Shown here one piece after another: positions 43,492 to 53,530 of a stretch of DNA of 64,000 bases (position 1 is its first letter; each line of letters starts with the position of its first letter). A model generated the notes under the pieces. It had not been told where the DNA came from. It saw only the letters and a program-made list of their open reading frames with translations, and made no database searches. The stretch is from positions 1 to 64,000 of the forward strand of contig NZ_LT607415.1 of NCBI RefSeq assembly GCF_900095225.1. The letters run 5' to 3'. The DNA comes from Pseudomonas sp. UMAB-08 (lineage in GTDB: Bacteria > Pseudomonadota > Gammaproteobacteria > Pseudomonadales > Pseudomonadaceae). The position numbers and the translations under genes are program-made.

Positions 43492-44601
43492 ATGCATACG
43501 TTCAAGCAACTGATGGCTGCGGTACTGCTGTTATCCACCACACTCGGCGTTCATGCCGAGCGTTTGAAGGACATCGCCAGCATTTCCGGGGTTCGGACCA
43601 ACCAATTGATCGGCTACGGCCTGGTGGTCGGTCTCAACGGTACCGGCGACCAGACCACGCAGACCCCGTTCACGCTGCAGACGTTTAACAACATGCTGGC
43701 CCAGTTCGGTATCAAGGTGCCGAGCGGCTCAGGCACCGTACAGCTGAAAAACGTCGCCGCGGTGGCGATATATGCTGATCTGCCGCCATTCGCCAAACCG
43801 GGTCAGATGGTCGACATCACCGTGTCGTCCATCGGTAACTCGAAAAGCTTGCGCGGCGGCAGCCTGTTGATGACCCCCATGAAAGGTATCGATGGCAACG
43901 TCTACGCCATTGCCCAAGGCAACCTGGTGGTGGGTGGTTTCGACGCCGAAGGCCGCGATGGCTCGAAGATTACGGTCAACGTTCCTTCGTCCGGTCGTAT
44001 TCCGGGTGGCGCTTCGGTCGAGCGTTCAGTGCCAAGTGGATTCAATCAGGGCAATAGCCTGACCTTGAACCTCAACCGATCCGACTTCACCACCGCCAAG
44101 CGTGTCGTCGACAAAATCAACGACATGCTCGGTCCAGGCGTGGCTAAAGCGCTGGACGGTGGATCGGTGCGGGTGACTGCGCCACTGGACCCGAGTCAGC
44201 GGGTCGACTACTTGTCGATTCTCGAGAACCTGGAGATCGATCCGGGTCAGGCGGCGGCCAAGGTCATCATCAACTCGCGTACTGGCACCATCGTGATTGG
44301 CCAGAACGTCAAGGTTTCACCGGCAGCCGTGACGCACGGCAGCCTGACCGTGACCATCACCGAAGACCCGATTGTCAGTCAGCCGGGTGCGTTGTCTGGC
44401 GGTCAAACGGCTGTGGTCCCGCGTTCGCGAATCAATGCGGCGCAAGAGCTGCACCCGATGTTCAAGTTCGGCCCGGGTACCACGCTGGATGAGATCGTGC
44501 GAGCGGTCAATCAGGTCGGCGCAGCGCCAGGTGACTTGATGGCGATTCTCGAAGCCCTGAAGCAGGCCGGCGCGCTGCAAGCCGACCTGATCGTCATCTG
44601 A
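43492..44601 (+). CDS. flgI: FlgI, P-ring protein
   Basis: A 369-residue periplasmic protein, the standard Pseudomonas length. The signal peptide ([20 protein letters not shown], cleavage after HA) is followed by [20 protein letters not shown] and later NVVI-type beta segments ending in [14 protein letters not shown]. The start at 43492 is 11 bases after flgH; longer frames run back into flgH. FlgA is needed for its assembly. Confidence 0.97.
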   Translation: MHTFKQLMAAVLLLSTTLGVHAERLKDIASISGVRTNQLIGYGLVVGLNGTGDQTTQTPFTLQTFNNMLAQFGIKVPSGSGTVQLKNVAAVAIYADLPPFAKPGQMVDITVSSIGNSKSLRGGSLLMTPMKGIDGNVYAIAQGNLVVGGFDAEGRDGSKITVNVPSSGRIPGGASVERSVPSGFNQGNSLTLNLNRSDFTTAKRVVDKINDMLGPGVAKALDGGSVRVTAPLDPSQRVDYLSILENLEIDPGQAAAKVIINSRTGTIVIGQNVKVSPAAVTHGSLTVTITEDPIVSQPGALSGGQTAVVPRSRINAAQELHPMFKFGPGTTLDEIVRAVNQVGAAPGDLMAILEALKQAGALQADLIVI

Positions 44602-44611
44602 GGACTTGAGT

Positions 44612-45907
44612 ATGGACATGCCGAAAAGCGGAGTGCCGTCGGCTAGCGACTCAGGCGCTTATACCGACCTGAATCGTCTGAACGCCCTGAAAACGGGGGA
44701 CAAGAACAGTGACGCTAACCTGAAGAAGGTGGCTCAGGAGTTCGAGTCGCTGTTCGTCAGCCAGATGCTCAAGTCCATGCGTTCTGCCAACGAGGTGATG
44801 GCCAAGGACAACCCGATGAATACGGCAGCGACTCGGCATTACCAGGACATGTACGACCAGCAGTTGTCAGTGAGCTTGTCCAAGCAGGGTCGCGGTATCG
44901 GCTTGCAGGATGTGTTGATGCGACAGCTGTCTAAAACCAAGGGGGCTCATCCTTCCGAGTCTGCGTCTGGCAATCTGACAGCCACCACGTCGCTCAACAA
45001 GAGTCCGGCTTCGACGGGTTCGGATCAGGACAGTACTGCCCTGGCGACCAATATTGCTCAGCGACCGCTGTGGGCCACGCGGTCGGTTGCAGTGGATCGG
45101 GCGCATGCGGCGACTGCCGCTGCTGCTTCCGTCAGCGGTGTCGAGCGCAATGATGTGGCAATGCTCAACCAGCGCCGACTGTCGTTGCCAAGCAAGCTTG
45201 CTGACCGTTTGCTGGCGGGCATTGTCCCGGCCACGACAGTCGCAAGCGAAAGCAGTGTGAAAAATCGTATTGCGGCACCGGGTGCTGCTGGCGGCAGCGC
45301 CACATTCGCCGGCAACGGCGATTGGACTCAGGACCCGAACCTTTCCCTGTCGGCGCGTGCGCAGGGTCGCACAATAGCTCAGCCACCGCTGGCGCCGGGG
45401 GGTAAAGCGTTCCGTACTGCTGACGACTTTGTCGCGACCATGTTGCCGCTGGCCAAGGATGCTGCGGCGCGCATTGGCGTCGATCCAACCGTATTGGTGG
45501 CACAGGCGGCCCTGGAAACCGGTTGGGGCAAATCGGTCATGCGTCAGCAGGATGGCAGCAGCAGCCATAACCTGTTTGGCATCAAAGCGCAGGGTAACTG
45601 GCAGGGCCCCGAAGCGCGGGCCATCACCAGTGAGTTTCGTGATGGGCAGATGGTCAAGGAGACGGCGGACTTCCGTTCTTACGACTCTTACTCCGACAGC
45701 TTCCATGACTTGGTCACCCTGTTGCAGAGCAACAATCGCTATCAAGGTGTGCTGAAGTCGGCCGATAACCCTGAACAGTTTGTGAAAGAGCTGCAGAAGG
45801 CCGGTTACGCCACGGACCCGGACTACGCCAGCAAGATTTCGCAAATTGCCAAGCAGATGAAGAGCTACCAGAACTACGCGGTAGTGAGCTCTTCCACGAC
45901 TTTATAA
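44612..45907 (+). CDS. flgJ: FlgJ, rod-capping protein and peptidoglycan hydrolase
   Basis: This 431-residue bifunctional protein has a rod-cap domain at the N-terminus (about 15-110, EFESLFVSQMLKSMRSANEV) and a C-terminal glucosaminidase-type domain (about 270-425) with the catalytic Glu in LVAQAALETGWGKSV (Glu near 302) and HNLFGIKA. A long Ala/Ser-rich linker joins them. It opens the cell wall so the rod can pass. GAGGA lies eight bases before the ATG at 44612. Confidence 0.96.
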   Translation: MDMPKSGVPSASDSGAYTDLNRLNALKTGDKNSDANLKKVAQEFESLFVSQMLKSMRSANEVMAKDNPMNTAATRHYQDMYDQQLSVSLSKQGRGIGLQDVLMRQLSKTKGAHPSESASGNLTATTSLNKSPASTGSDQDSTALATNIAQRPLWATRSVAVDRAHAATAAAASVSGVERNDVAMLNQRRLSLPSKLADRLLAGIVPATTVASESSVKNRIAAPGAAGGSATFAGNGDWTQDPNLSLSARAQGRTIAQPPLAPGGKAFRTADDFVATMLPLAKDAAARIGVDPTVLVAQAALETGWGKSVMRQQDGSSSHNLFGIKAQGNWQGPEARAITSEFRDGQMVKETADFRSYDSYSDSFHDLVTLLQSNNRYQGVLKSADNPEQFVKELQKAGYATDPDYASKISQIAKQMKSYQNYAVVSSSTTL

Positions 45908-45917
45908 GGCTTGAATC

Positions 45918-47987
45918 ATGTCACTGATTTCAATTGGGCTCTCAGGGCTGACTGCTAGTAGTGCGGCGATCAACACGATCGGTAACAACACCGCCAACGT
46001 TGATACCGCAGGCTATTCTCGTCAGCAGACGATGACCGTTGCTTCGGCCTCGCAGAACATCGGCTCGGGCTTTATCGGCACCGGGACGACGCTGTCTGAC
46101 GTGCGGCGAATCTACAACAGTTACCTCGACAGCCAGTTGCAATCCAGTACTGCCCTCAATTCAGATGCTACGGCGTTCCTGGGGCAGGCCAGTGCGACCG
46201 ATACGTTGCTGTCTGACAGCAGCACCGGGATCTCGACCGTGCTGGCCACTTTTTTCACTCAGTTGCAGGGTGTCTCGACGACGGCAACCGATTCCAGTGC
46301 TCGATCACAGTTTCTAACGACAGCCAATGCGCTCGGTGCTCGGTTCAATTCGATTTCCACGCAATTGGCCGCACAAAATTCATCTATTAATAGCCAGCTG
46401 ACTAGCATGGCGGGTCAGGTCAATGCGCTTTCGTCATCGATTGCGAGCTTGAATCAGCAGATTACTCAGGCCTCTGCCAGCGGCTCAACGCCCAATAGTC
46501 TGCTCGATGCTCGCAACGAGTCAGTGCGTCAGCTCAACGTGCTGGTTGGCGCGAAAGTGGTGAGTAACAACGGCAGTTACGATGTGTACATCGGTACTGG
46601 TCAGTCGCTGGTCAGTGGCACGACCGCTAACAGCTTGTCTGCGGTGCCAGGCACGAGCGATCCTTCGCAGTACAGTTTGAAAGTGAACTACTCACAGACC
46701 AGTTCAGACGTGACGTCGGTCGTGACCGGCGGCACCATCGGCGGTCTGTTGCGCTACCGCAGCGATGTATTGGCACCTGCCGTTAATGAGTTGGGGCGTG
46801 TGGCTTTGGTCGTTTCAGACCAGGTCAACAGTCAGTTGAACCAAGGTATCGACAGCAACGGCAACTTTGGTAGCAATCTGTTCAACAGTATCAATGCTAC
46901 CGATCAGATCAATCAGCGCAGCCTTGCCTCGTCAGGCAACAGAGCAGGGTCGGGTAATCTCGACGTGACTATTGCCGATACTGGCAAGCTCACTGCAAAC
47001 GACTATCAGGTCACTTTCACCGGCAGCCCCGGCAGCGTCAGCAGCACCTACAACGTCAAGCGCCTGCCTGATGGTTCGAGTGTGGGGGGGACCTATGATA
47101 TCAGTACTCTTCCGCCGCCGATCATCGACGGCTTTTCGTTGTCGCTCAATGGCGGTGGCGCGAGCACGATGCGCACGGGGGACAGCTTCAAAATCACCCC
47201 GACCCGGAATGCGGCGGCAGGTATCGCGACCGTGATGAGTGATGCCAAGACCATTGCCGCTGCCGCGCCGCTGACCGCGACCGCTGGCGCGAGCAATATA
47301 GGTTCAGGCTCGATCACCCAGCCCGTGCTGACGACTCGTCTGGATATCTACAATTCGACCGCCAGCACCGACTTGCGCACGGCCTTGAAGGATTCGACGC
47401 CGGTCAAACTGGTTTTCGGGGCCGTTAGCGGCGGAGCTCAAAGCTATAAGTTACTCGATGCCAAGGGGCAGCCGGTGCTTGATGCGTCGGGCACTGCCGT
47501 TACCGGCTCCATGGTGCCTGGGCAGAGCAATACGCTGAGTTTCTCCGTGAGGTATTCCGATTCCTCCGGCGCAGCGCAGGCCTACAAATTCGAGATGACA
47601 GTGGCGGGTTCACCGAGCCCGAACGATACCTACAGTATCAGCCTCACGGGTGCTGGTTCTGCGGATAACCGCAACGCTCAAGCTGCATTGACGTTGCAGA
47701 CCAAGCAGACGGTGGATGTTTCTTCGGCCAACAATGGGATGAGCCTGTCCGGCGCTTACGGCAAGCTGGTCGTGAACGTGGGGGCACAAGCCAGTCAGGC
47801 CAAAAGTGACAGCTCTGCGACCACGGCGGTACTGACTCAGGCCAAAAGCGCGCGCGATGGTGTCTCTGGCGTGTCTCTCGATGAAGAGGCTGCCAGCTTG
47901 GTCAAGTATCAGCAGTACTACACCGCCTCTTCGCAGATTATCAAGGCTGCGCAGACCATTTTCAGCACGCTGATCAACAGTCTTTAA
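45918..47987 (+). CDS. flgK: FlgK, hook-filament junction protein 1
   Basis: A 689-residue hook-associated protein, longer than the enteric form as in fluorescent pseudomonads. N-terminal D0 is SLISIGLSGLTASSAAINTI with GYSRQQTMTV; the C-terminal DEEAASLVKYQQYYTASSQI and IFSTLINSL are diagnostic. FlgN, encoded at 31 kb, is its export chaperone. A TAAGG site precedes the ATG, 11 bases after flgJ. Confidence 0.97.
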   Translation: MSLISIGLSGLTASSAAINTIGNNTANVDTAGYSRQQTMTVASASQNIGSGFIGTGTTLSDVRRIYNSYLDSQLQSSTALNSDATAFLGQASATDTLLSDSSTGISTVLATFFTQLQGVSTTATDSSARSQFLTTANALGARFNSISTQLAAQNSSINSQLTSMAGQVNALSSSIASLNQQITQASASGSTPNSLLDARNESVRQLNVLVGAKVVSNNGSYDVYIGTGQSLVSGTTANSLSAVPGTSDPSQYSLKVNYSQTSSDVTSVVTGGTIGGLLRYRSDVLAPAVNELGRVALVVSDQVNSQLNQGIDSNGNFGSNLFNSINATDQINQRSLASSGNRAGSGNLDVTIADTGKLTANDYQVTFTGSPGSVSSTYNVKRLPDGSSVGGTYDISTLPPPIIDGFSLSLNGGGASTMRTGDSFKITPTRNAAAGIATVMSDAKTIAAAAPLTATAGASNIGSGSITQPVLTTRLDIYNSTASTDLRTALKDSTPVKLVFGAVSGGAQSYKLLDAKGQPVLDASGTAVTGSMVPGQSNTLSFSVRYSDSSGAAQAYKFEMTVAGSPSPNDTYSISLTGAGSADNRNAQAALTLQTKQTVDVSSANNGMSLSGAYGKLVVNVGAQASQAKSDSSATTAVLTQAKSARDGVSGVSLDEEAASLVKYQQYYTASSQIIKAAQTIFSTLINSL

Positions 47988-48000
47988 GGAATCGTAAACC

Positions 48001-49590
48001 ATGCGTATTTCCACTGCCCAGTTTTACGAAGCCAGCGCCACGAACTACCAACGCACCTATAACAATGTGATCACGACCGGTAACGAGGTTTCCAGTCAAG
48101 TCAAGCTCAACACCGCTGGCGACGATCCGCTCGGTGCGGCACGCGTGCTTCAGCTCGCGCAACAAAGCTCAATGCTCGACCAGTACAAGACCAACATCAG
48201 CACTGTTAACTCCAATATGACCCAGGCCGAAACGGCGCTGAGCAGCATCTCTGATGCATTGCAGACAGCCAAGGAATTGGTGATCAAGGCGGGTGGGGTG
48301 TTTACAGATGCCGACCGAAAAGCCAATGCTGCCGAACTGACCCAGCTCCAGGCTCAGATAGTGGGACTGATGAACAGTCAGGACGCCAACGGCCAGTATT
48401 TGTTCTCTGGCTCCAAGTCCACGACGCCGCCGTATGCATTGAACAGTGACGGTACCTATAGCTATAACGGTGATCAGACGTCGATAGACCTGCCCATCGG
48501 CGACGGGCTTAAAGTGGCGAGTAACACCACTGGCTGGGATGCTTTCGAGCAGGCGATCAATACTACGCGCACGTCCAGTACCCTGACGTCGCCAGCGGTG
48601 GATGACGGCAAGGTGAGTTTGTCGGGTGGTGTTGCGGGTTCAAGTAGCACCTACAATTCAAAATTTGTTGGTGGCCAACCTTACACCGTGGCGTTTCTCA
48701 GTAGCTCGCAGCTGAAGATCACAGATGCAGCAGGCAACGATGTGACGACTGAAGCCAATCAGGCGGGTGTATTCAGTTCGACCAGTGCTGCGAATCAGAC
48801 TGTCAGTTTTCGTGGCGTCAGTTTGAACTTGAACATCAACCTGACGGATGCGGAGCGGGCGACCACCGCTTCCTCGGATGCCGCTATCGCGGGTCACAGC
48901 TTTCAATTGGCTGCCACGCAGAGCAGTATCAGTACGTCGCGCAGCCCAGGTAATCCGTCGTCCGCAACGATTACGGCTGCATCAGCGGGCACTAGCGCTG
49001 CTGACATGACTGCATACAACAACAGTTTCCCGGCGGGTGGGGCAATTCTCAAGTTCAGCAGTGCCACCAGCTACGATCTCTACGCATCACCGATCACGGC
49101 GAGTAGCACGCCGGTTTCCAGCGGCAGCTTGAGCGGTTCTACAGCCAAGGCATCGGGCGTCAATTTCACCCTGAGTGGCTCACCAGCGGCAGGCGATCAA
49201 TTCGTGGTGCAAGCCAGCACCCATCAGACTCAGAATATTCTGAATACGCTGACGTCAGTAATTACCGCACTGAACACTCCAGCCGACGGCAACCCGGTTG
49301 CCACGCAGAAATTGAACAGCTCGCTTGATTCAGCGTTGGGCAACCTGACCAGTGGCACCGAGCAGATAAGTACTGCGATCAGCTCCGGCGGTGCGCGACA
49401 GAATGCTACGACTAATCAAGGCATCACCAATGACAGTCTGCAGGCATCCAACTCCACGAACCAGTCTGCGATCACTGCTTCCGACCCAGTGGACGCCATC
49501 GCTCGCCTGACGATGCAGAAGACCATGTTACAGGCGATGCAATTGGTATTTACCCAGGTCTCCCAATTGAACCTGTTCAGCAAAATTTAA
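48001..49590 (+). CDS. flgL: FlgL, hook-filament junction protein 3
   Basis: A 529-residue flagellin-like protein. N-terminal RISTAQFYEASATNYQRTYN, LNTAGDDPLGAARVLQLAQQ, and the C-terminal PVDAIARLTMQKTMLQAMQL with VSQLNLFSKI are typical. The variable middle (about 190-400) is long and Ser/Thr-rich, a common site of length variation. TAAGGA precedes the ATG. It is the last assembly gene of the operon. Confidence 0.96.
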   Translation: MRISTAQFYEASATNYQRTYNNVITTGNEVSSQVKLNTAGDDPLGAARVLQLAQQSSMLDQYKTNISTVNSNMTQAETALSSISDALQTAKELVIKAGGVFTDADRKANAAELTQLQAQIVGLMNSQDANGQYLFSGSKSTTPPYALNSDGTYSYNGDQTSIDLPIGDGLKVASNTTGWDAFEQAINTTRTSSTLTSPAVDDGKVSLSGGVAGSSSTYNSKFVGGQPYTVAFLSSSQLKITDAAGNDVTTEANQAGVFSSTSAANQTVSFRGVSLNLNINLTDAERATTASSDAAIAGHSFQLAATQSSISTSRSPGNPSSATITAASAGTSAADMTAYNNSFPAGGAILKFSSATSYDLYASPITASSTPVSSGSLSGSTAKASGVNFTLSGSPAAGDQFVVQASTHQTQNILNTLTSVITALNTPADGNPVATQKLNSSLDSALGNLTSGTEQISTAISSGGARQNATTNQGITNDSLQASNSTNQSAITASDPVDAIARLTMQKTMLQAMQLVFTQVSQLNLFSKI

Positions 49591-49638
49591 ATGTCTGCCC
49601 GGAAGGTAGCGCGACCGTCGCTATAGCTACCGAGCGAT

Positions 49639-49684
49639 AACCGTTCTTCAACGGTTCAGGGGTTCGCTCGACTGAGTGAACCCC
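49639..49684 (+). other. two tandem hairpins between flgL and the glycosyltransferase gene
   Basis: AACCGTT/AACGGTT with a CTTC loop (49639-49656) and GGGGTTCGCTC/GAGTGAACCCC with a GACT loop (49659-49684; 11 pairs with one G-T). Neither is followed by a T tract. They may attenuate or stabilise flgL mRNA and limit readthrough into the glycosylation genes. Confidence 0.6.
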
Positions 49685-49704
49685 ACCGTTCGTGAGTTTT
49701 CGCC

Positions 49705-52700
49705 GTGAATCCAGTCCCCCTCGTCAGTATTGTCATCCCCGCTTTCAACCCGCGTTTTTTTGAAAAAGCATTGGTCAGCGCTTTGCACCAAAGCTACGGA
49801 AATCTGGAAGTCATCGTGTGCGACGACAGTTGCAGTGATGAGATCAAGGATATCGTCGAGTCATTCGCGGAGAGCACTGTTGTGTCCTTGCGCTACGTGC
49901 GAAATCCGCAGTATTTGGGCTTTGTTGGCAATCTTGAGGCGTGCCTGGGGGAGGCGCGCGGTGAGTTCATCAAATTTCTCTGTGATGATGATCAGCTGTT
50001 CCCTGCGAGCGTGGAGCGTCAGGCGCAAGTATTGATTGAGCACGCGGATGTGAAATTGGTGTTGGCCCAGCGGTTGTACCGGGATGCCGACGATAATCAA
50101 TTGCCCGTACGTCTGGAAAATACACCGCTGGCGCCGACCGACGGATTGTTCAAAGGCGAGGATTTACTGTCGATTTTCGAGACATTCCCCCTCAATTTTT
50201 TGGGTGGTTTCAGCAGTGTCCTGCTGCGGCGTCTGGATGTTCTGGAGTTTTTACCGACCTTGACTCAGTCCGGCCAGGGTTTTGTCGCAACGCTCGATTT
50301 TGCTTTGTACATTTGTCTGTTACGACGCGGGAACATGGTTTCGCTGAACCTGATCCTGAGTGTTGAGCGCCTGCACCCGGATCGTCTGAGTCGGCAGCAG
50401 CCAATGAAAGACGCAGCAGAGACCGAAATGAAGTGGCTGGTGCAAATGCTTGAAGCGCGTAGTGGTGAGCCAGCACCGGCAAAGGGTTGGGTTCGTTACA
50501 TACCACTCAAGCAAGCGGGTGAGTCGCCGCGAGATTGGGAAGAGCTGCCCTTGAGCCGCATGCTAGGCACCAAGCAGTCCACCCAGAAATGGCAGGTGGG
50601 TGTCGCCAGCGAGAGTTTTTCTGAGCTTTATGCGGTATGGCTGGCGTGCCGTACGCTTTCGGAGCCTCAGCGTAAATTGCTGCCAGACACCCTTGCTGGT
50701 TGGTCGCAGCAGCCGAAAATTGTTCCAATTGTTATCGATGAGCAGGCCAGCAGCGCCGGGCTTGATGTCACCCTCAGGAGCCTTGCAGGTCAGCTCTATC
50801 CTTCGGAGCTGGTGTTGGTGTTGTCCAGTTCCTGTACTGAAGCGGTGCTTAATGATCGAGTCTTCAGTTTGCCACTGCAGGACAACTGGCATCAGCAACT
50901 CAATGAGCTTTTGCCGCAACTCGAAGGCGCGCACTGGTTCTATTTACTGGGTGCCGGGGACCGTCTGGTAGAGCCTGCATTGCTGGTGCTGGCCGAACGC
51001 ATTGCCATGTCCCCCGGCGCACTGTGCGTTTACAGCGACGAAGGCGCCTTGCGTGAGGGCGAGTCAGCGGACCCGGTGTTCAAGCCTGACTTCAACTTGG
51101 ACTTGCTGCGTAGTTATCCCTACGTGGGCCGGAATTTAGCCTTTCAGCGTCAGCGCTTTCTCCAGTTGGGTGGCTTTAATCCGCTCTATGGCGAGCTCGC
51201 CGCCCAGGATCTGCTCTGGCGTCTGGTTGAAAGTGACGGTCCTCAGGTCATAGAGCATGTTGCCGAAATTCTGCTGGAGTCGTCTTTTACCTTTTCCCAG
51301 TGGCTGTCTTTACCCGAAGTGATCGAGAGCAATCCGCTGGTACTGGCTGCGCATCTGCAGCGTATGGGTATTGCCCATGAAGTTCGGCGCGGCAGCATTC
51401 AGTTGCTCAACCGGGTTGATTACCTTCACGCCGAGCGGCCGTTGGTGTCGATCATCATCTCCAGCAAGGATCAGTTGGTCGCGCTGCAGCGCTGTGTTGA
51501 AAGCCTGCTGGAAAAAACGGCCTACAGCGAATACGAACTGTTGATCGTTGACAACGACAGTAAGGGTGCCGAAGCCCGCGCCTGGCTGGCCAGCATGGCG
51601 CTGTTGGGCAGCGACAAATTACGTGTCCTGGAGTACCCGCTGGAGCCCAACGTCGCGGCGATCCGTAACTTCGCAGCACAGCAGGCACGCGGCGAATACC
51701 TGCTGATGCTCAGCCCTTACGCGGTAATCACCAACGCTGACTGGCTAGATGCTTTGCTCAACCATGCCCAGCGTCCAGAAGTCGGGGTGGTGGGTGCCAA
51801 GTTGTTCAATCCTGATGGCTGCATACTGCACGCCGGTTTGATTCTCGGCCTTCAAGGCCCGGCCGGTGTCCCGTTCTTCGGGCAATCCCTGTATGCAGCC
51901 GGTTACATGCAACGCTTGCAGGTGGCTCACGATCTGAGCGCAGTTGGTGCCGATTGCCTGATGGTGCGAAAACAGGTCTTCGACACGTTGGGCGGGCTGG
52001 ATGAGGTGAACTTCGCGCAAACCTTTAATGAGGTGGACTTGTGCTTGCGGGTTCGCCAAAAGGGCTACCTGATAGTCTGGACGCCCCATGCTCAGTTGGC
52101 GTTGGGTGCCCAACCGGTTGTTGTGCAGGACATCGCTTTTGAGGCGTTGCGTGCTAAGGAGCAGGAAAGGCTCTACAAGCGTTGGCTACCTATTATCGCC
52201 CGGGATCCTGCTTATAACCCGAACCTGACCCTCAATACCCCCAGCTTTAGCCTGGAGCCTGGGTTGAATAGAGGGTGGAGCCCATTTTCCAATCGCCAGC
52301 TGCCGAATATTCTTGCGCTGCCAATCAATGCCTCGGCGGTTGGGCATTATCGCGTAACTCAACCGCTTATCGAGCTGCAAGCAGCGGGCAGGGTGGTTGG
52401 GCGCATCTGCTACGAGTTGCCCTCGATAGTTGAGGTCGAGCGCCAGTCGCCTGACGTTATCGTTTTGCAGGGGCGTTACAGTGAAGGGCCGATCAATGAG
52501 ATACCGGTCTTGAAAACCTACTCCAGTGCGCTACGGATTTTCGAGCTGGACGACTATGTCATCAGCGTTCCGCATAAAAATTCGCATATTCGAAATATGC
52601 CCGGTGGCGCGGATATGGAGCGCCTGGTTCGGCGCGGTATCAGCTTGTGTGATCGAGTGGTGGTGTCGACTCAGCCTCTGGCCGAAGCGCTGTCGGACAT

Positions 52701-53292
52701 GCACCACGACATTCGTGTAGTGCCGAATATGCTGGCGCCAGACTTATGGAGCGGGCTGTCCAGTCGGCGCCGGACGTCGAGAAAGCCACGGGTAGGGTGG
52801 GGCGGTGGTACTAGTCACTCTGGTGATCTGGAAGTCATCGCAGAAGTCATTCGTGAGTTGGCGAGTGAAGTGGATTGGGTTTTTTTTGGCATGTGCCCGG
52901 AAGCGTTGCGGCCTTATCTGCACGAATTTCATGGCGCGATCGACATGGGTGTCTACCCTGCCAAGCTGGCCAGCCTGAACCTCGACCTGGCTGTGGCTCC
53001 TCTGGAATTCCATCTCTTTAATGACTGCAAAAGTAACCTGCGCTTGCTGGAGTACGGCGCTTGCGGTTATCCGGTGGTGTGTACCGACACCGCCGCCTAT
53101 CGAGGTTATCTGCCGTGTACTCGGGTCATCAGCAACAGCACCGAGGAATGGCTGCAGGCCATTCGCATGCACCTGGCCGATCCAGATGCCAGCTACCGCA
53201 TGGGCGACGAACTGCGTGAAACGGTACTGCGTGATTATATGTTGCGCGGGGATAACTTGCGGTATTGGGAAAATGGCTGGTTGGCGGATTGA
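49705..53292 (+). CDS. large flagellin glycosyltransferase (Fgt-like, 1195 residues)
   Basis: This sits just after flgL, where P. syringae carries fgt1. Modules: an intact-looking family-2 domain (about 5-230, VSIVIPAFNPRFFEKAL, KFLCDDDQLF); a degenerate family-2-like region (about 335-560); a third family-2 fold starting LVSIIISSKDQLVALQRCVE (near 580); and a GT-B-like C-terminus (about 870-1195, LFNDCKSNLRLLEYGACG near 1103). In the third module the metal motif, NND in the paralogue at 19117, is replaced by LSPYA (near 669), so that module is probably inactive. A GTG at 49705 starts it. It probably extends the O-glycan on flagellin. Confidence 0.85.
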   Translation: MNPVPLVSIVIPAFNPRFFEKALVSALHQSYGNLEVIVCDDSCSDEIKDIVESFAESTVVSLRYVRNPQYLGFVGNLEACLGEARGEFIKFLCDDDQLFPASVERQAQVLIEHADVKLVLAQRLYRDADDNQLPVRLENTPLAPTDGLFKGEDLLSIFETFPLNFLGGFSSVLLRRLDVLEFLPTLTQSGQGFVATLDFALYICLLRRGNMVSLNLILSVERLHPDRLSRQQPMKDAAETEMKWLVQMLEARSGEPAPAKGWVRYIPLKQAGESPRDWEELPLSRMLGTKQSTQKWQVGVASESFSELYAVWLACRTLSEPQRKLLPDTLAGWSQQPKIVPIVIDEQASSAGLDVTLRSLAGQLYPSELVLVLSSSCTEAVLNDRVFSLPLQDNWHQQLNELLPQLEGAHWFYLLGAGDRLVEPALLVLAERIAMSPGALCVYSDEGALREGESADPVFKPDFNLDLLRSYPYVGRNLAFQRQRFLQLGGFNPLYGELAAQDLLWRLVESDGPQVIEHVAEILLESSFTFSQWLSLPEVIESNPLVLAAHLQRMGIAHEVRRGSIQLLNRVDYLHAERPLVSIIISSKDQLVALQRCVESLLEKTAYSEYELLIVDNDSKGAEARAWLASMALLGSDKLRVLEYPLEPNVAAIRNFAAQQARGEYLLMLSPYAVITNADWLDALLNHAQRPEVGVVGAKLFNPDGCILHAGLILGLQGPAGVPFFGQSLYAAGYMQRLQVAHDLSAVGADCLMVRKQVFDTLGGLDEVNFAQTFNEVDLCLRVRQKGYLIVWTPHAQLALGAQPVVVQDIAFEALRAKEQERLYKRWLPIIARDPAYNPNLTLNTPSFSLEPGLNRGWSPFSNRQLPNILALPINASAVGHYRVTQPLIELQAAGRVVGRICYELPSIVEVERQSPDVIVLQGRYSEGPINEIPVLKTYSSALRIFELDDYVISVPHKNSHIRNMPGGADMERLVRRGISLCDRVVVSTQPLAEALSDMHHDIRVVPNMLAPDLWSGLSSRRRTSRKPRVGWGGGTSHSGDLEVIAEVIRELASEVDWVFFGMCPEALRPYLHEFHGAIDMGVYPAKLASLNLDLAVAPLEFHLFNDCKSNLRLLEYGACGYPVVCTDTAAYRGYLPCTRVISNSTEEWLQAIRMHLADPDASYRMGDELRETVLRDYMLRGDNLRYWENGWLAD

Positions 53293-53530
53293 TACCGAAA
53301 AACTGAAAACGATACCACCCGTTCCTGGCAATTAGGGTGGCGCGGTTCCTGCAGGCCCTCTGAATATCGCCATAAATCGGGCGCGCGTATCAAGTAAAGA
53401 GTCGTGCCTAACAGCTGGGACGGCGATCGAAATCGGCGGTAAGTCAATGCTCTGGCGCGCATCAAGCAATACCCGGCAAAGAGGGGGGCGCTGACGCCGA
53501 ATTAAATTTTATTGGGGATGGGAAAGAACA

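Noticed and set aside
44867..45844. 325-codon minus-strand frame opposite flgJ
   Set aside because: Antisense to flgJ, Arg/Gln-rich shadow composition, no recognisable domain.
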